A DNA stretch of 64,000 nucleotides from Bacillus sp. P14.5 (GCF_003316765.1 NZ_NIJF01000088.1:1-64000), one strand, 5' to 3'. Counted from the stretch's first letter, positions 8,183 to 16,969 are shown. Numbers and translations are program-made. The notes: generated by a model from the letters alone, not told the origin.

Positions 8183-9109
8183 TTGAACTTTCTTTCTTTC
8201 TTTCAAGACCCTAATACGCAGTGGATTTTGCTTGGCTCCATGCTCTTGGGAATCAGCAGCGGGGTCATCGGTTGTTTCGCCTATCTCCGTAAGCAGTCCC
8301 TGATGGGGGATGCCCTTTCTCATGCAGCTTTACCTGGAATATGCATAGCCTTTATTCTCACAGAGACAAAGTCTATTGGCTTTTTCCTGATTGGGGCAGT
8401 CATTGCAGGTCTATTGGCCACTCTTATGATAAGCCTGATAACCAAATACTCAAGGATCAAGCAGGACGCTGCACTGGGGATTATCCTGACTGTTTTCTTT
8501 GGAGTGGGGATTGTTTTGCTGACACAGATACAGCACAGCAGCAGCGGCAATCAAAGCGGGCTGGATAAGTTCTTATTCGGGCAGGCTGCCTCTATGGTTC
8601 AATCGGATGTTTACACAATGGCTGCCATCAGCCTGTTTCTCGTGGGCGTTTGCGCTTTATTTTTTAAAGAATTTAAGCTGCTGTCTTTTGATCCCGGTTT
8701 TGCAAAAGGGATTGGTCTTCCAATCTTCCTGCTTGATCAGTTCATCATGCTCCTCCTGGTCATTGGGGTCGTCATTGGTATTCAGACTGTGGGCGTCGTC
8801 CTTATGGCTGCCCTCCTGATAACACCTGCTGTATCAGCCCGCTATTGGACGGAAAAGCTGCATGTGATGGTCGTCCTCGCAGGAATATTCGGTGCACTGA
8901 GCGGCTTTGTGGGTACAATCGTCAGCACAATGGTTTCCAACTTGCCGACAGGCCCGCTGGTCGTACTGTCAGCAACTGCATTTTTTGTTATCAGTGTCAT
9001 CTTCTCTCCTTCTAGAGGAGTTCTTGCAAAGGTAAGGGTAAGACTGTCCGCAAAGCGGGATTACGAAGAGGTATACATGAAAGCAGAAGTGAAGGAGAGG
9101 TCATCATGA
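8183..9109 (+). CDS. mntC: Manganese ABC transporter permease MntC
   Basis: Integral membrane subunit of the ABC-3 family with eight or so membrane segments. Family motifs 'LMGDALSHAALPGI' and 'VGVVLMAALLITPAVSARYW' are seen. A TTG start at 8183 is chosen because GAGGTG lies 6 nt upstream; GTG/TTG codons inside that ribosome site are less likely. It overlaps mntD at ATGA, so translation is coupled. The C-terminus is basic and cytoplasmic. Confidence 0.9.
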   Translation: MNFLSFFQDPNTQWILLGSMLLGISSGVIGCFAYLRKQSLMGDALSHAALPGICIAFILTETKSIGFFLIGAVIAGLLATLMISLITKYSRIKQDAALGIILTVFFGVGIVLLTQIQHSSSGNQSGLDKFLFGQAASMVQSDVYTMAAISLFLVGVCALFFKEFKLLSFDPGFAKGIGLPIFLLDQFIMLLLVIGVVIGIQTVGVVLMAALLITPAVSARYWTEKLHVMVVLAGIFGALSGFVGTIVSTMVSNLPTGPLVVLSATAFFVISVIFSPSRGVLAKVRVRLSAKRDYEEVYMKAEVKERSS

Positions 9110-9989
9110 ATGATTTTTGGATTATATTGATTGGTGCGCTCGTCGCTTGCTCCTGCAGTATTGTAGGCTGCTTCCTGGTATTAAGGAAAATCTCAATGGT
9201 AGGGGATGCCATCAGTCATGCGGTCCTTCCTGGGATTGTGCTTGCATTCCTGCTTAGCGGATCGAAAGACTCACTTATCATGATAATCGGGGCTGCTGTA
9301 TTTGGATTGGTCACAGTATTTCTGATACAAATGTTACAGAATAACGGGGTGCAGGCTGATGCTTCCATCGGCGTTGTATTCACCGCACTGTTTGCGATTG
9401 GTGTGGTTCTAGTAAGCTTATATACAAGGCAGATTCACTTGGATCTTGATCACGTCCTCTATGGCGAGATAGCCTATGCTCCCTGGAATACCTTTCAACT
9501 AGGAGGAGTGAGCCTGGGACCCGTTGCCGTATGGGGAATCGGATCCGTGTTTTTAATAAGCATTTTGATAATAGGATTGTTCTATAAACAATTCAAGATT
9601 TGCTCATTTGACCCAGCCATGGCAGCTGCGCTTGGTATTCCCGTTGTTTTTTTCATTACCTTTTGATGGGATTGGTTTCATTGACAACAGTTGCATCGTT
9701 TGAAAGTGTCGGTGCAATACTGGTTGTGGGAATGATCATTGTACCGGCAGCTACGGCATATTTGCTGACTGAAAAACTGAGCAGCATGATTTTTATCAGT
9801 ATGGGTGTCGGCATACTCTGTTCAATTTTTGGATATTACCTTGCTTACATTCTGGATGCTTCAATTGCAGGTGCGATGATTTCTGTAGCCGGAGGGCTGT
9901 TCCTGCTTGTGTTTCTGTTTTCTCCATCCCACGGAATTGTTGTGAAGAAACTAATCAGAAGAAAGCTTGTATCAAAAGAAACAGTTTAG
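9106..9989 (+). pseudogene. mntD: Manganese ABC transporter permease MntD, frameshifted
   Basis: Second ABC-3 permease subunit, split into two frames (9106-9666 and 9663-9989). The first ends 'LGIPVVFFITF' at a TGA; the second starts 'MGLVSLTTVASF'. Adding one T to the T7 run near 9650 restores 'VVFFHYLLMGLVSLTTV', the expected family sequence, with no residue lost. The motif 'MVGDAISHAVLPGI' is intact. The simplest reading is a sequencing deletion; if real, the strain would lack a complete heterodimeric permease. mntR follows 17 bp later. Confidence 0.85.
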
Positions 9990-10006
9990 AAAGAGGTGAC
10001 CAAAGA

Positions 10007-10390
10007 ATGGCCTCACCTTCTGAAGAGAAATACTTGGAAGAGATCTATTATTCTGTATTGGAAAATGGTTATGCGAGGATTTCTTTAGTGGCAAAATCAC
10101 TGGGGGTAGGGGTATCCTCAGTTTCAAAGATGGCCGGCAGATTGGCTCAGGATGGGTTTATCGATTACAAGCCCTATGGAATAATAGCTCTTACGCCTAA
10201 AGGAATGGAAAAAGGGCGTGAATTAGAGAACAACCATAAGGTTCTCGAAGAATTCTTTCAGTTGATTGAACTGGAAGAATCACTCATTCAACAGGAAGTT
10301 ATGAATATACAATATCACTTAAGTAATGAAGCTTTAAAGAAGATAGAAAAGCATGTTAAAGATAAGGGTGCCGATTCTTTAGGTATCTAG
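10007..10390 (+). CDS. mntR: MntR-like DtxR-family regulator with altered metal site
   Basis: A 127-residue winged-helix protein of the MntR/DtxR family, expected to control manganese uptake. Position-by-position comparison with B. subtilis MntR, recalled from memory, keeps E11 and H77 but changes four of six metal ligands: D8 to K, E99 to M, E102 to Q and H103 to Y. The protein also ends about 15 residues early. The DNA-binding part ('GYARISLVAKSLGVGVSSVS') is well conserved. It is the last gene of the mnt operon (AGAGGTGAC before the ATG). It may sense metal differently, or not at all. Confidence 0.8.
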   Translation: MASPSEEKYLEEIYYSVLENGYARISLVAKSLGVGVSSVSKMAGRLAQDGFIDYKPYGIIALTPKGMEKGRELENNHKVLEEFFQLIELEESLIQQEVMNIQYHLSNEALKKIEKHVKDKGADSLGI

Positions 10391-10397
10391 AAATCAG

Positions 10398-10428
10398 AGA
10401 GATTACCGTTTTAGGTAATCTCTTTGTT
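10398..10428 (+). terminator. Terminator of the mnt operon
   Basis: Stem AGAGATTACC / GGTAATCTCT with a 6-nt loop, followed by TTGTTATTT. It lies 8 bp after the mntR stop. Confidence 0.85.
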
Positions 10429-10445
10429 ATTTGCTGGTCTTGAAA

Positions 10446-10525
10446 ACCCCCGGTTATGCCGGGGGCCACAGAAAAAGTCCAACAACTTAAAAAGGCGGAA
10501 CCGTTCACTTCAAAGAAGGATTCTG
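10446..10525. other. GC-rich hairpins in a long non-coding stretch
   Basis: Non-coding sequence follows the mnt terminator up to 11579. Here CCCCCGG-TTATG-CCGGGGG forms a strong hairpin (10446-10464), and a second, longer hairpin (AAAAAGGC ... GCCTTTTT, to about 10533) follows. Function unknown; both could be terminators or remnants of repeats. From 10880 to 11130 I see only a further terminator-like hairpin near 10970-11025. Confidence 0.4.
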
Positions 10526-10659
10526 CCTTTTTCGCTTCAGGTTTTATGAGAGGGCATTGGTTTCCGTTCAAGATACCCGGCTCCACTTGGAGGGTGCCTG
10601 CTAGAGTAGACCTGATAGCGTATACGGCCTGTCATTTCCTTAATGAAGTATCCAGCGGT

Positions 10660-10860
10660 AAAAATAAGGGGAGATTTTCCCGTTAATTGCAGTTTTTAGC
10701 TCATTTAGGAGTAAATAGAGGGAAATTTTCCCCTTATACCAAGAAATCGCAGCTGTTTTTTTGTGATGTAAGTCAAATAAGGGGATTTTCTCCCTCTATT
10801 TTAGCTGTTTCAAATGATTTTTAGCAAATAGAGGGAAATTTTCCCTCTATATTACTAACC
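10660..10860. repeat. Dispersed palindromic repeat family 'GGGGAAAATTTCCC', locus 1
   Basis: Four near-palindromic cores occur at about 10663, 10714, 10777 and 10827, spaced 50-63 bp. Each has the form ATA(A/G)(G/A)GGGAAATTTTCCC(C/T)(T/C)TAT. Between them lie weakly conserved stretches with GCAGCTGTTTT-like words. The same cores recur at 11160, 14275 and 42805. No coding capacity. Confidence 0.8.
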
Positions 10861-11159
10861 AAAATACTGAAACTAGCTGATAGGTACCCTTGGTTACATT
10901 CTAAATCCTTGAATCAGCATCTTTCCATCAATTAGTCGAGAAAGGACTTTTCGATGGAATGCATTCAAAGAAAACAGACAACCTTTCTTCCTGTTTAAGG
11001 ATAGGTAGTTGACTTTTTCTTTGGGATACTAAAATTTATTATATTTTCAGTGCCCTCGTATACAAGGGGACCAAAGGGTGTTTCCCGATCACATCATTCC
11101 AAAATAATAGGAGGTATGCTCTGCAGAGGATTTGAACAATTCATTAGTAACCAGTTTTT

Positions 11160-11305
11160 CTAAAATAAGCGGAAATTTTCCGGTTAAACTGGAAAATCTA
11201 TTTCGATTGGGGCTATATAAGCGGAATTTTTCCGCCTATTTTAGCTGTTTTTGTTGTTATACATTAAATAAGCGTAATTTCTCCCCTTATTTTTTGAAAC
11301 AAGTA
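11160..11305. repeat. Dispersed palindromic repeat family, locus 2
   Basis: Three further cores are present: AAGCGGAAATTTTCCGGTT, AAGCGGAATTTTTCCGCCT, and AAGCGTAATTTCTCCCCTT. The linker TTTTAGCTGTTTTTG is shared with locus 1. A good ribosome site and a 15-codon frame at 11117 precede the array, but nothing shows that it is used. Confidence 0.7.
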
Positions 11306-11579
11306 AGAGTCCTTGATTTGATCGACCTGCTAATTTAAAAATAACAATATGGGAGACACAGTGAGCAGAAATTCTAAAGGCATTCATGAACTATTCGATT
11401 CATAAGCCAGCCGATCGGGCGAGACACCATGCGCTTTGATTAGAATAGGGTGGATACCGTTTAAACCTCATAAGAAGAACTGAATGCAAGTAATAGAGGA
11501 AAATATTCCTGAAAATTCAAAAACATCTATTTTTTGTGCTACTATATTAACTAGTAATCATAAAAAGGGGCTGGCTTCA

Positions 11580-12449
11580 ATGCCAAATCGATGGCTGAGT
11601 AATCTCCTTGAACCTCTTCTGATCATAATGGGCATCATATTGGTCAGTGCAGGGTCAGGTGTTTTCCAAAATCAAACTCCATCTTTATTAACCTATTGGG
11701 ATAGCTTGAGGAAAGTAGCAGCTGAATTATCACAGCCTTTCCAGCTTGTTTACATAAACCCGTTGTCAGATGTAGAGAGAGAGTTGTTCCCTATAATTTT
11801 CACAGCATTCCTCAGCAGCGCCAAGATTGTATTTTTAGCCTTGATTATTGCTATATCGGCATCGCTTCTAATGCTGGTAATCTACTATTCTGCTGGAAAG
11901 TGGTTAAAGGGTACTATAAAGTCGTTTTCATTTCTAGTAAGTTCGCTTCCTGATATATTCATCATTTCTGCCCTGCAGATCTTTGTCATCTGGTTTTTCA
12001 AGCAATCAGGAATTCTTCTGATCGATGTAGCATCGGCAGGGGAAAATCAGGTGATTCTTTTTCCGGCTGTAACACTGAGTATCCTGCCGGCATTTTTCTT
12101 CCTGGGATTGATGGTGTCATTCATCAAGGAAGAAGAGGGCCTGCCGTATGTCGAACTGGCCAGAGGAAAAGGGCTGACAAAGTACAAACTGCTATTTATA
12201 CATATAATCCGCAATATTTTAATCAGTTTAACTTATCATAGTAAACAAATCGTCTGGATGATGCTTTCCTATCTATTGATCTTGGAGTATCTCTTTAATG
12301 TATTCGGGGTAACGGCTTTCCTGTTCACCTACAATACACCATCGATCTTTGCGATTACTGCGATTTTGCTCTTTCTGCCGATCTATATTCTGTTAAAAGG
12401 GATGCAGTTTCTGGTCAAACGGAGAATCGGAAAGGAGATGAGCTTGTGA
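11580..12449 (+). CDS. ABC transporter permease, oligopeptide type (paralogue, first of pair)
   Basis: A 289-residue membrane protein with about six membrane segments. 'LPDIFIISALQIFVIWFFKQ' and 'PYVELARGKGLTKYKLLFIH' align with the permease at 1954-2838. The latter segment is a recognisable but degenerate EAA loop that normally docks on the ABC ATPase. The start at 11580 (MPNRWLSN) has AAAAGGGG about 9 nt upstream; an upstream extension in the same frame lacks a site. It overlaps the next permease at GTGA. No ATPase or binding-protein gene is nearby. Confidence 0.78.
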   Translation: MPNRWLSNLLEPLLIIMGIILVSAGSGVFQNQTPSLLTYWDSLRKVAAELSQPFQLVYINPLSDVERELFPIIFTAFLSSAKIVFLALIIAISASLLMLVIYYSAGKWLKGTIKSFSFLVSSLPDIFIISALQIFVIWFFKQSGILLIDVASAGENQVILFPAVTLSILPAFFFLGLMVSFIKEEEGLPYVELARGKGLTKYKLLFIHIIRNILISLTYHSKQIVWMMLSYLLILEYLFNVFGVTAFLFTYNTPSIFAITAILLFLPIYILLKGMQFLVKRRIGKEMSL

Positions 12450-13474
12450 GGAGTCGAACCCTTTATAAGTGGCTCGCGGCAATTTGCGCAGTCTTTGTGA
12501 TTTTGATGGTTAGCGGTAGTCTTATCTTTAACCATTTATATAATGGAGAAATTCCGCAGACCACTTTGAAATATGATGAATCCGGGAAACTGCTGGGAGG
12601 AGCCCCCTTCAAGCCTTCTATGGAATCTCCTCTGGGAACTGACCGGAATGGATATGATATGTTTTTTAAAGTATTGGAGGGAGCTCAATATACACTGAGC
12701 GCAGCCATTCTAATTTCCATATTGAGCTTCATGGTATCATTCGTCATCGGAGTTGCCGGTGCATTTAGGAATTCCAGAACTAAGTATTTTTCTCAGACAA
12801 TCTTGACTTCGTTCTATTTTATTCCGCAGTCCATCATTGCTTACAATGTCCTGTATCCTCTGTTGTGGGAACCGCCGGGAGGTTTTGAAACGACGTTTAC
12901 CGAGCGCGTTCTCTGGCAGATTGTCACCTTGGCGGTAGTCACTGTTCCGACTACAGCGATTTTGATTTCCAACGAGACCCGCGAAATTCTTCAAAAGGAA
13001 TTCATTATGAGCGCCAGGGTTCTTGGCGGCAGCAGGTATTTCCTGTTTAAAAAGCATATCCTGCCTCATCTGAAATTAAGATTATTTATCATCTTTCCGA
13101 AAATAATCATCCAGGCTTTATTGATCATTGCGCATTTGGGCTTCTTTACCCTGTATTTTGGGGGAACAGAAGTATGTTATGACCCATTTTGCGATCCGCC
13201 TAAGCCTTTTGTGGAGGAGTGGGCCGGTTTGATGGCCTCGAATTATAAAGAAATATTCAATGCATGGTGGATATTTATGGGGCCGATGGTTTTCTTTTCA
13301 CTGACGATTCTCTCTTTGAATGGTCTTGCAAAGGGTCTTGAAGGGTTATCAAATTTGGACATTAAAGGAAATGGAAGTTCTGATAAGAAGGATGAAAAAG
13401 ACCAGGAGCATTTCAAGTCTGAAAATAGCGAGGAGGACTTTCAACTTGTTTACATTCAATCAGGTTTAAAATAA
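12446..13474 (+). CDS. ABC transporter permease, oligopeptide type (paralogue, second of pair)
   Basis: A 342-residue OppC/DppC-like permease. It has an N-terminal anchor, an external segment with 'PLGTDRNGYDMFFKV' (the GTDxxGRD-like family motif), about five membrane segments, and the EAA loop 'FIMSARVLGGSRYFLFKKHILPH'. The C-terminal 50 residues are acidic and lysine-rich, probably cytoplasmic. GTG start with AAGGAG upstream, overlapping the preceding stop. It is a paralogue of the gene at 945-1961 and likewise lacks its own ATPase. Confidence 0.8.
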   Translation: MRSRTLYKWLAAICAVFVILMVSGSLIFNHLYNGEIPQTTLKYDESGKLLGGAPFKPSMESPLGTDRNGYDMFFKVLEGAQYTLSAAILISILSFMVSFVIGVAGAFRNSRTKYFSQTILTSFYFIPQSIIAYNVLYPLLWEPPGGFETTFTERVLWQIVTLAVVTVPTTAILISNETREILQKEFIMSARVLGGSRYFLFKKHILPHLKLRLFIIFPKIIIQALLIIAHLGFFTLYFGGTEVCYDPFCDPPKPFVEEWAGLMASNYKEIFNAWWIFMGPMVFFSLTILSLNGLAKGLEGLSNLDIKGNGSSDKKDEKDQEHFKSENSEEDFQLVYIQSGLK

Positions 13475-13772
13475 TTCAGGCGTTCATTGATTTTAAAGGA
13501 GCATCAAGCCTTACTATTAAAAAATGTTGCTTATTTGCCACTTCAGCTGATAGGCAGAATGACATATCATGATTAGTAGAAGGCTGGCTAGCTAACTTGC
13601 TTTTCTTTTCTTGTAAGATAAGCCTGCTTACAGTGTTTTTATTCCTGTCGCATGTTGGGTGTTCTTACAAACATTCATTAAGGGATTAACAGTCAGTGAA
13701 ATCCCTTTGCAAAAGAACATAGAGCGAAGGTACCGTTCGTACTAATACACGTTTCTGAAGGAGAGATTTGAG

Positions 13773-14057
13773 ATGAAATCGACTGGCATTGTCCGCAAAG
13801 TGGACGAACTCGGGCGCGTCGTAATTCCTGTTGAATTACGTAGAACATTAGGAATTGCTGAAAAAGATTCGTTAGAAATTTACGTTGATGAAGAAAAGAT
13901 CATTCTGACAAAATATAAACCTAATATGACTTGCCATATCACTGGTGAAGTGTCGGATAAAAACATCGAAATTGCTGGTGGAAAGTTGATCTTAAGCCGT
14001 GAAGGAGCCGATCAGATCCTAAAAGAAATCCAGGAATCTTTTCAGGAAGAAAAATAA
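13773..14057 (+). CDS. abrB: Transition-state regulator AbrB
   Basis: A 94-residue DNA-binding global regulator of the growth-to-stationary transition. The N-terminal swapped-hairpin domain reads 'KSTGIVRKVDELGRVVIPVE', almost identical to B. subtilis AbrB. The C-terminal multimerisation domain ('MTCHITGEVSDKNIEIAGGK') is also conserved, including the single cysteine. AAGGAGAG precedes the ATG. The gene stands alone between a long upstream region (13475-13772, presumably its promoter) and a strong terminator. This is not the metS/yabC setting of B. subtilis. Confidence 0.96.
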   Translation: MKSTGIVRKVDELGRVVIPVELRRTLGIAEKDSLEIYVDEEKIILTKYKPNMTCHITGEVSDKNIEIAGGKLILSREGADQILKEIQESFQEEK

Positions 14058-14065
14058 TGGCGTGT

Positions 14066-14102
14066 AAGCACCCTGCAGATATAGTCTCAGGGTGCTTTTT
14101 TA
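14066..14102 (+). terminator. abrB terminator
   Basis: Stem AAGCACCCTG / CAGGGTGCTT with a 12-nt loop, followed by TTTT, 8 bp after the abrB stop. Confidence 0.9.
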
Positions 14103-14274
14103 ATCAGGCTCTTTTTTATAGACAGTTTGCTGCATTCGGAAAAATACCAAAAGCCGAATTTTATTTGGTTTTCTCCAGAAGGGGATTACTTGCTTAGTAG
14201 TTTATTTCTGAAGGAAGGATTTTAAATACAATAGAACCAGAAAAAAGTCAGGTCCTTAATTGAGTAAAGTGCCT

Positions 14275-14430
14275 ATAAAAATAAGGTAGAATTTTTCCGT
14301 TAATATCAAATTTGAGCTAATTGTGGTTGAGATAAGGGAAAAACTTTCTCTTATTCGATGCAAAACTATTTTATTTACAGGTTTGTGCTGTTAATGCTAT
14401 TTATTAATTAAGGGAATTCTTTTCCTCTAA
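14275..14430. repeat. Dispersed palindromic repeat family, locus 3 (degenerate)
   Basis: Three weakened cores are seen: AATAAGGTAGAATTTTTCCG, GATAAGGGAAAAACTTTCTC, and TTAAGGGAATTCTTTTCCTC. They are spaced 50-85 bp and resemble those at 10660 and 42805. The rest of 14103-14583 contains nothing else I can support. Confidence 0.55.
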
Positions 14431-14583
14431 AAGGAGGCAGCTGTGCAGAATCCAGTTCCAGCCGCCAAAAATTTTAATGTTTACAAGAGAATACACAACT
14501 GCCGGGGCTGACCAAGGTACAGGCTGATCCAGCTCCAGGCGGCCAGAGATTTGTGAAGCATGAAACTAAGGTCCAATGTGTGT

Positions 14584-14607
14584 CGTCTAATCCACAGAGA
14601 TTAGACG
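14584..14607 (+). promoter_or_regulatory. Perfect inverted repeat before the DUF4181 gene
   Basis: CGTCTAATC-CACAGA-GATTAGACG, a perfect 9-bp stem with a 6-nt loop, ends just before the ribosome site (AAGGGAG) of the gene at 14624. It could be an operator or an RNA hairpin controlling translation. Confidence 0.5.
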
Positions 14608-14623
14608 AAGGGAGAAAACTTTA

Positions 14624-15143
14624 ATGGAAAGTGTATGGCTGAAAATATTGCTATTTTTATCGCTGTATGGACTTGTAATTTTTTATTTAATACAGTTATG
14701 AGGAAAAAGCTTAAGGTTAAGAAGAAAAAAATGTTTTCCTATAATCATATAAATACTAAGCATAAAAAATAGATTGGATGATTAGATTCAGTTTCATTCT
14801 ATTATTAATCATAAGCTGCATCTTTAACATGTCTCAAGAGGGAGTTGAGCCACTTTGGTTCACTGAGACACATACCTTGCTGATTGGTTTCATCCTGGTT
14901 TCAGAGGCGGCAAGGGCATTGATGGAAAAACGATATGCTGAAAATAAAAATGACTATAAATTCACTCTTATTCAAACAGGTTTTATTGCCGTGACTTTAA
15001 CATCATTCATTGCGACTGATTTTTTTGGTCTGGTTTTTAATGGCTCTTTTCGCCAAGATCCCCTCCAGGCAGACGACTCTGCGGCTGCGCCTTGGTCATC
15101 CACGACAGGGAGATATTTGTCCCGAGGAGCTGGGCGCTGCTAG
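14624..15143 (+). pseudogene. DUF4181-like membrane protein, two frameshifts
   Basis: Small integral membrane protein read in three successive frames. Starting at ATG 14624 (MESVWLKILLF), one added T in the T6 run near 14680 leads into 'NTVMRKKLKVKKKKMFSYNH'. One added A in the A6 run near 14765 leads into 'KHKKIDWMIRFSFILLLI'. The phrase FSYNHxNxKHKKIDW is what I know from DUF4181 proteins. Four membrane segments result. The tail after 'TDFFGLVF' runs into a GC-rich block (from 15050) and is probably not native. Both lesions are homopolymer single-base losses. Confidence 0.65.
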
Positions 15144-15215
15144 ATGCCCGTTAGTCCCGCAGGAGATTGTAAGCCTGCAGCTAAGATCTTCCTCCGTATA
15201 GGGGTGCAGGTAAAT
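15050..15215. other. GC-rich block unlike its surroundings
   Basis: About 165 bp visibly richer in G and C than the flanks, with words such as GACTCTGCGGCTGCGCC and GTCCCGCAGGAG. It reads like a degenerate member of the GC-rich intergenic repeats common in Bacillus genomes. It covers the 3' end of the DUF4181-like gene and is not coding in any convincing way. Confidence 0.4.
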
Positions 15216-15262
15216 TTCAAGCAGTCCTTTGGAGTCAGGGCGAATCTCTAAGATCACTATTA

Positions 15263-15297
15263 AAAAAGGGCGCTCGCAGTATCGAACCGGGCGCCTT
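15263..15297 (-). terminator. Terminator of the VOC gene
   Basis: Stem AAGGCGC ... GCGCCCTT on the minus strand followed by TTTTTA. It lies 12 bp past the stop of the gene at 15310-15732. Confidence 0.7.
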
Positions 15298-15309
15298 CTT
15301 AAAACATTC

Positions 15310-15732
15310 TTATTTTAAATCATTGTCCTGCATTTTTTTAATATTATCAGAATGAAAAGGAGATCCCTCTGCTTCGTCCACCACGCTGAAGGTATTGCCA
15401 TCTAAATCATAAAAATCGAAACCTCTCATTCCGCCGAAATCCTCAATATCAGTGGTTATAACTCCTTTGTTTTGTAAGTGCTGATAAACATCATCTATGT
15501 TATCGACAACAAAGTTAAAGTAAACATTTTTCTTCTCTCGATTAATCGCGAATTCTGTCGGCTGGGGAGCTGCTACTTCAACCAAACCCAATTGAGTGGA
15601 ACTGGTCGGAAAATAAAATCCAGCACCGTCTTCCCATTGTTCAATTTTTTTGACACCAAGGTTTTCTTCGTACCAAATGGATGACTTTTTTAGGTCAGTT
15701 ACAGGGACAAAGACACTTCCAACTTTAAACAT
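15310..15732 (-). CDS. VOC (glyoxalase/bleomycin-resistance fold) protein
   Basis: A 140-residue protein with the VOC layout: 'VGSVFVPVTDLKKSSIWYEENLGV' at the N-terminus and 'FDFYDLDGNTFSVVDE' at the end of the second beta-alpha-beta unit. Such proteins bind a divalent metal and act as lyases, dioxygenases or resistance proteins; the substrate cannot be read here. It is divergent from the ECF sigma gene at 15826, sharing a short promoter region of about 90 bp. AAAGGAGAGATTG precedes the ATG. Confidence 0.82.
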   Translation of the reverse strand: MFKVGSVFVPVTDLKKSSIWYEENLGVKKIEQWEDGAGFYFPTSSTQLGLVEVAAPQPTEFAINREKKNVYFNFVVDNIDDVYQHLQNKGVITTDIEDFGGMRGFDFYDLDGNTFSVVDEAEGSPFHSDNIKKMQDNDLK

Positions 15733-15825
15733 ACAATCTCTCCTTTAAATGAAATTCTTATGTATAACGAATATAATGATGAAAAGGTTACAATAAATCT
15801 TAAAAAAATATTCAGGGTGATCAAG

Positions 15826-16468
15826 ATGATTTTTGATGATTTGGAATCCACAATGAGAAGTCTCTATAAATACTGTCTGAGTTTAACCAAGTCTTCCTGG
15901 CAGGCGGAGGATCTGGTACAAGAGACTTTAATGAAGGTATACATGGTCAGAAACTCAGAGCCGGAACGAGTGCTTACGAATTCTTTTCTCTATACGACAG
16001 CCAAAAACCTCTTAATTGATGAGAAAAGAAGAAGTAGAGACACCCTTTTGTTTGAGGAAGATTTTTTTTGGGAAGATGGAAGAGTCCATGGAATACGACA
16101 GCTTAATAGAAATCTTATTCTCTGTTCTGCCTTTGCAGCAAGCGATGCTAATAACGCTGAAAGATGTGTTTGGTTATACTATGAAAGAGCTGTCAATCAT
16201 GCTAAGAACAAGTGAGGAATCTATCAAGACTTCTCTGCACAGATCCAGAAAGCGTCTAAATACTACAGCTGTAGAATCTCTGTCCTGCGACATGACGAAT
16301 AACAAGGTTCTCTATGAAATTTCACAAGCCATAAAAGAACCTCATCCAATGAAACTATTTCTTTACTACAGAGTCTTATCCTCAAGAAATTTTCATGTGA
16401 AGAAAAAAGATTCATCCAGTTTCCATGCGGTAGATCCGGATGGGAATGTTTTAGAAATCACATCCTGA
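15826..16468 (+). pseudogene. ECF-type sigma factor with VOC-like tail, frameshifted
   Basis: RNA polymerase sigma factor of the extracytoplasmic-function group. Region 2 reads 'YCLSLTKSSWQAEDLVQETLMKVY'. Region 4 reads 'YTMKELSIMLRTSEESIKTS'. Between them the frame breaks at a T8 run (16062-16069); removing one T gives 'EEDFFGKMEESMEYDSL'. A C-terminal extension of about 70 residues ends 'FHAVDPDGNVLEI', a phrase typical of VOC-type domains. The start at 15826 has AGGGTGATCAAG upstream. No anti-sigma gene follows. This is the only break here that needs a base removed rather than added. Confidence 0.75.
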
Positions 16469-16484
16469 ATTTGTCTTTCTACAA

Positions 16485-16606
16485 GGCTCTTTTCGTAAAC
16501 TTTGCTGCCAAGAAAGAAAAGAGCTTCTCCCTCCGTTAAGAGAGCAAAACCTTAGTATCAAGGGGGAAATCCGGCTCTTGGGATTTTTCAGAAAGCAACA
16601 ATACGC
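16485..16606 (+). repeat. Dispersed 120-190 bp element, copy 1
   Basis: Begins GGCTCTTTTCGTAAACTTTG and ends CAGAAAGCAACAATA, with the internal word AATCCGGCTCTTGGGA. Three further copies lie at 38691 (same strand), 39700 and 47735 (opposite strand). The ends carry the inward-pointing word TTGTTGCT or variants of it, like a small non-autonomous element. No coding capacity. Confidence 0.7.
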
Positions 16607-16731
16607 GAAAAAACCTTCTACAAAGCACGATAATCCAGAACAAAGATCATGAAACCTTTTCCTCTATCATTCGTAAATTAATTGGGAGAGAAGAATACGT
16701 AACATAGAAAAGTTTAGACAGGAGAAAACAG

Positions 16732-16941
16732 ATGGAATTGTTTATATTCAGTGTTTTTACAACACTCATTATCTTTATGACTGCATATTTTTTAGTAAAA
16801 TTATTTAATATTGCTTATAAAAGACAGGTGATTACCATCAGGAAGTTCAGAGTGCTGTCTTTGACGGTTATTGGGTTTGCTGTATTGATTACTTCGATTC
16901 TTCCCTTCTTTTATCACAAATTAATTAACGTTCTCTTATAA
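16732..16941 (+). CDS. Small two-pass membrane protein
   Basis: A 69-residue protein with two membrane segments (about 3-22 and 43-62) and a short basic loop between them. CAGGAG lies 8 nt before the ATG. No family recognised. It is followed after 28 bp by another small membrane protein, probably in the same transcript. Confidence 0.6.
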   Translation: MELFIFSVFTTLIIFMTAYFLVKLFNIAYKRQVITIRKFRVLSLTVIGFAVLITSILPFFYHKLINVLL

Positions 16942-16969
16942 AGTATTGAACTGAAAGGGTGACCTTCTA

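Noticed and set aside
9640-9670. Programmed frameshift in mntD
   Set aside because: There is no slippery heptamer with a downstream structure, and the same kind of single-base loss occurs in several unrelated genes, so sequencing error is simpler.
11117-11164. 15-codon leader peptide with AGGAGGT site
   Set aside because: The ribosome site is good, but there is no attenuator structure or linked gene within the expected distance.
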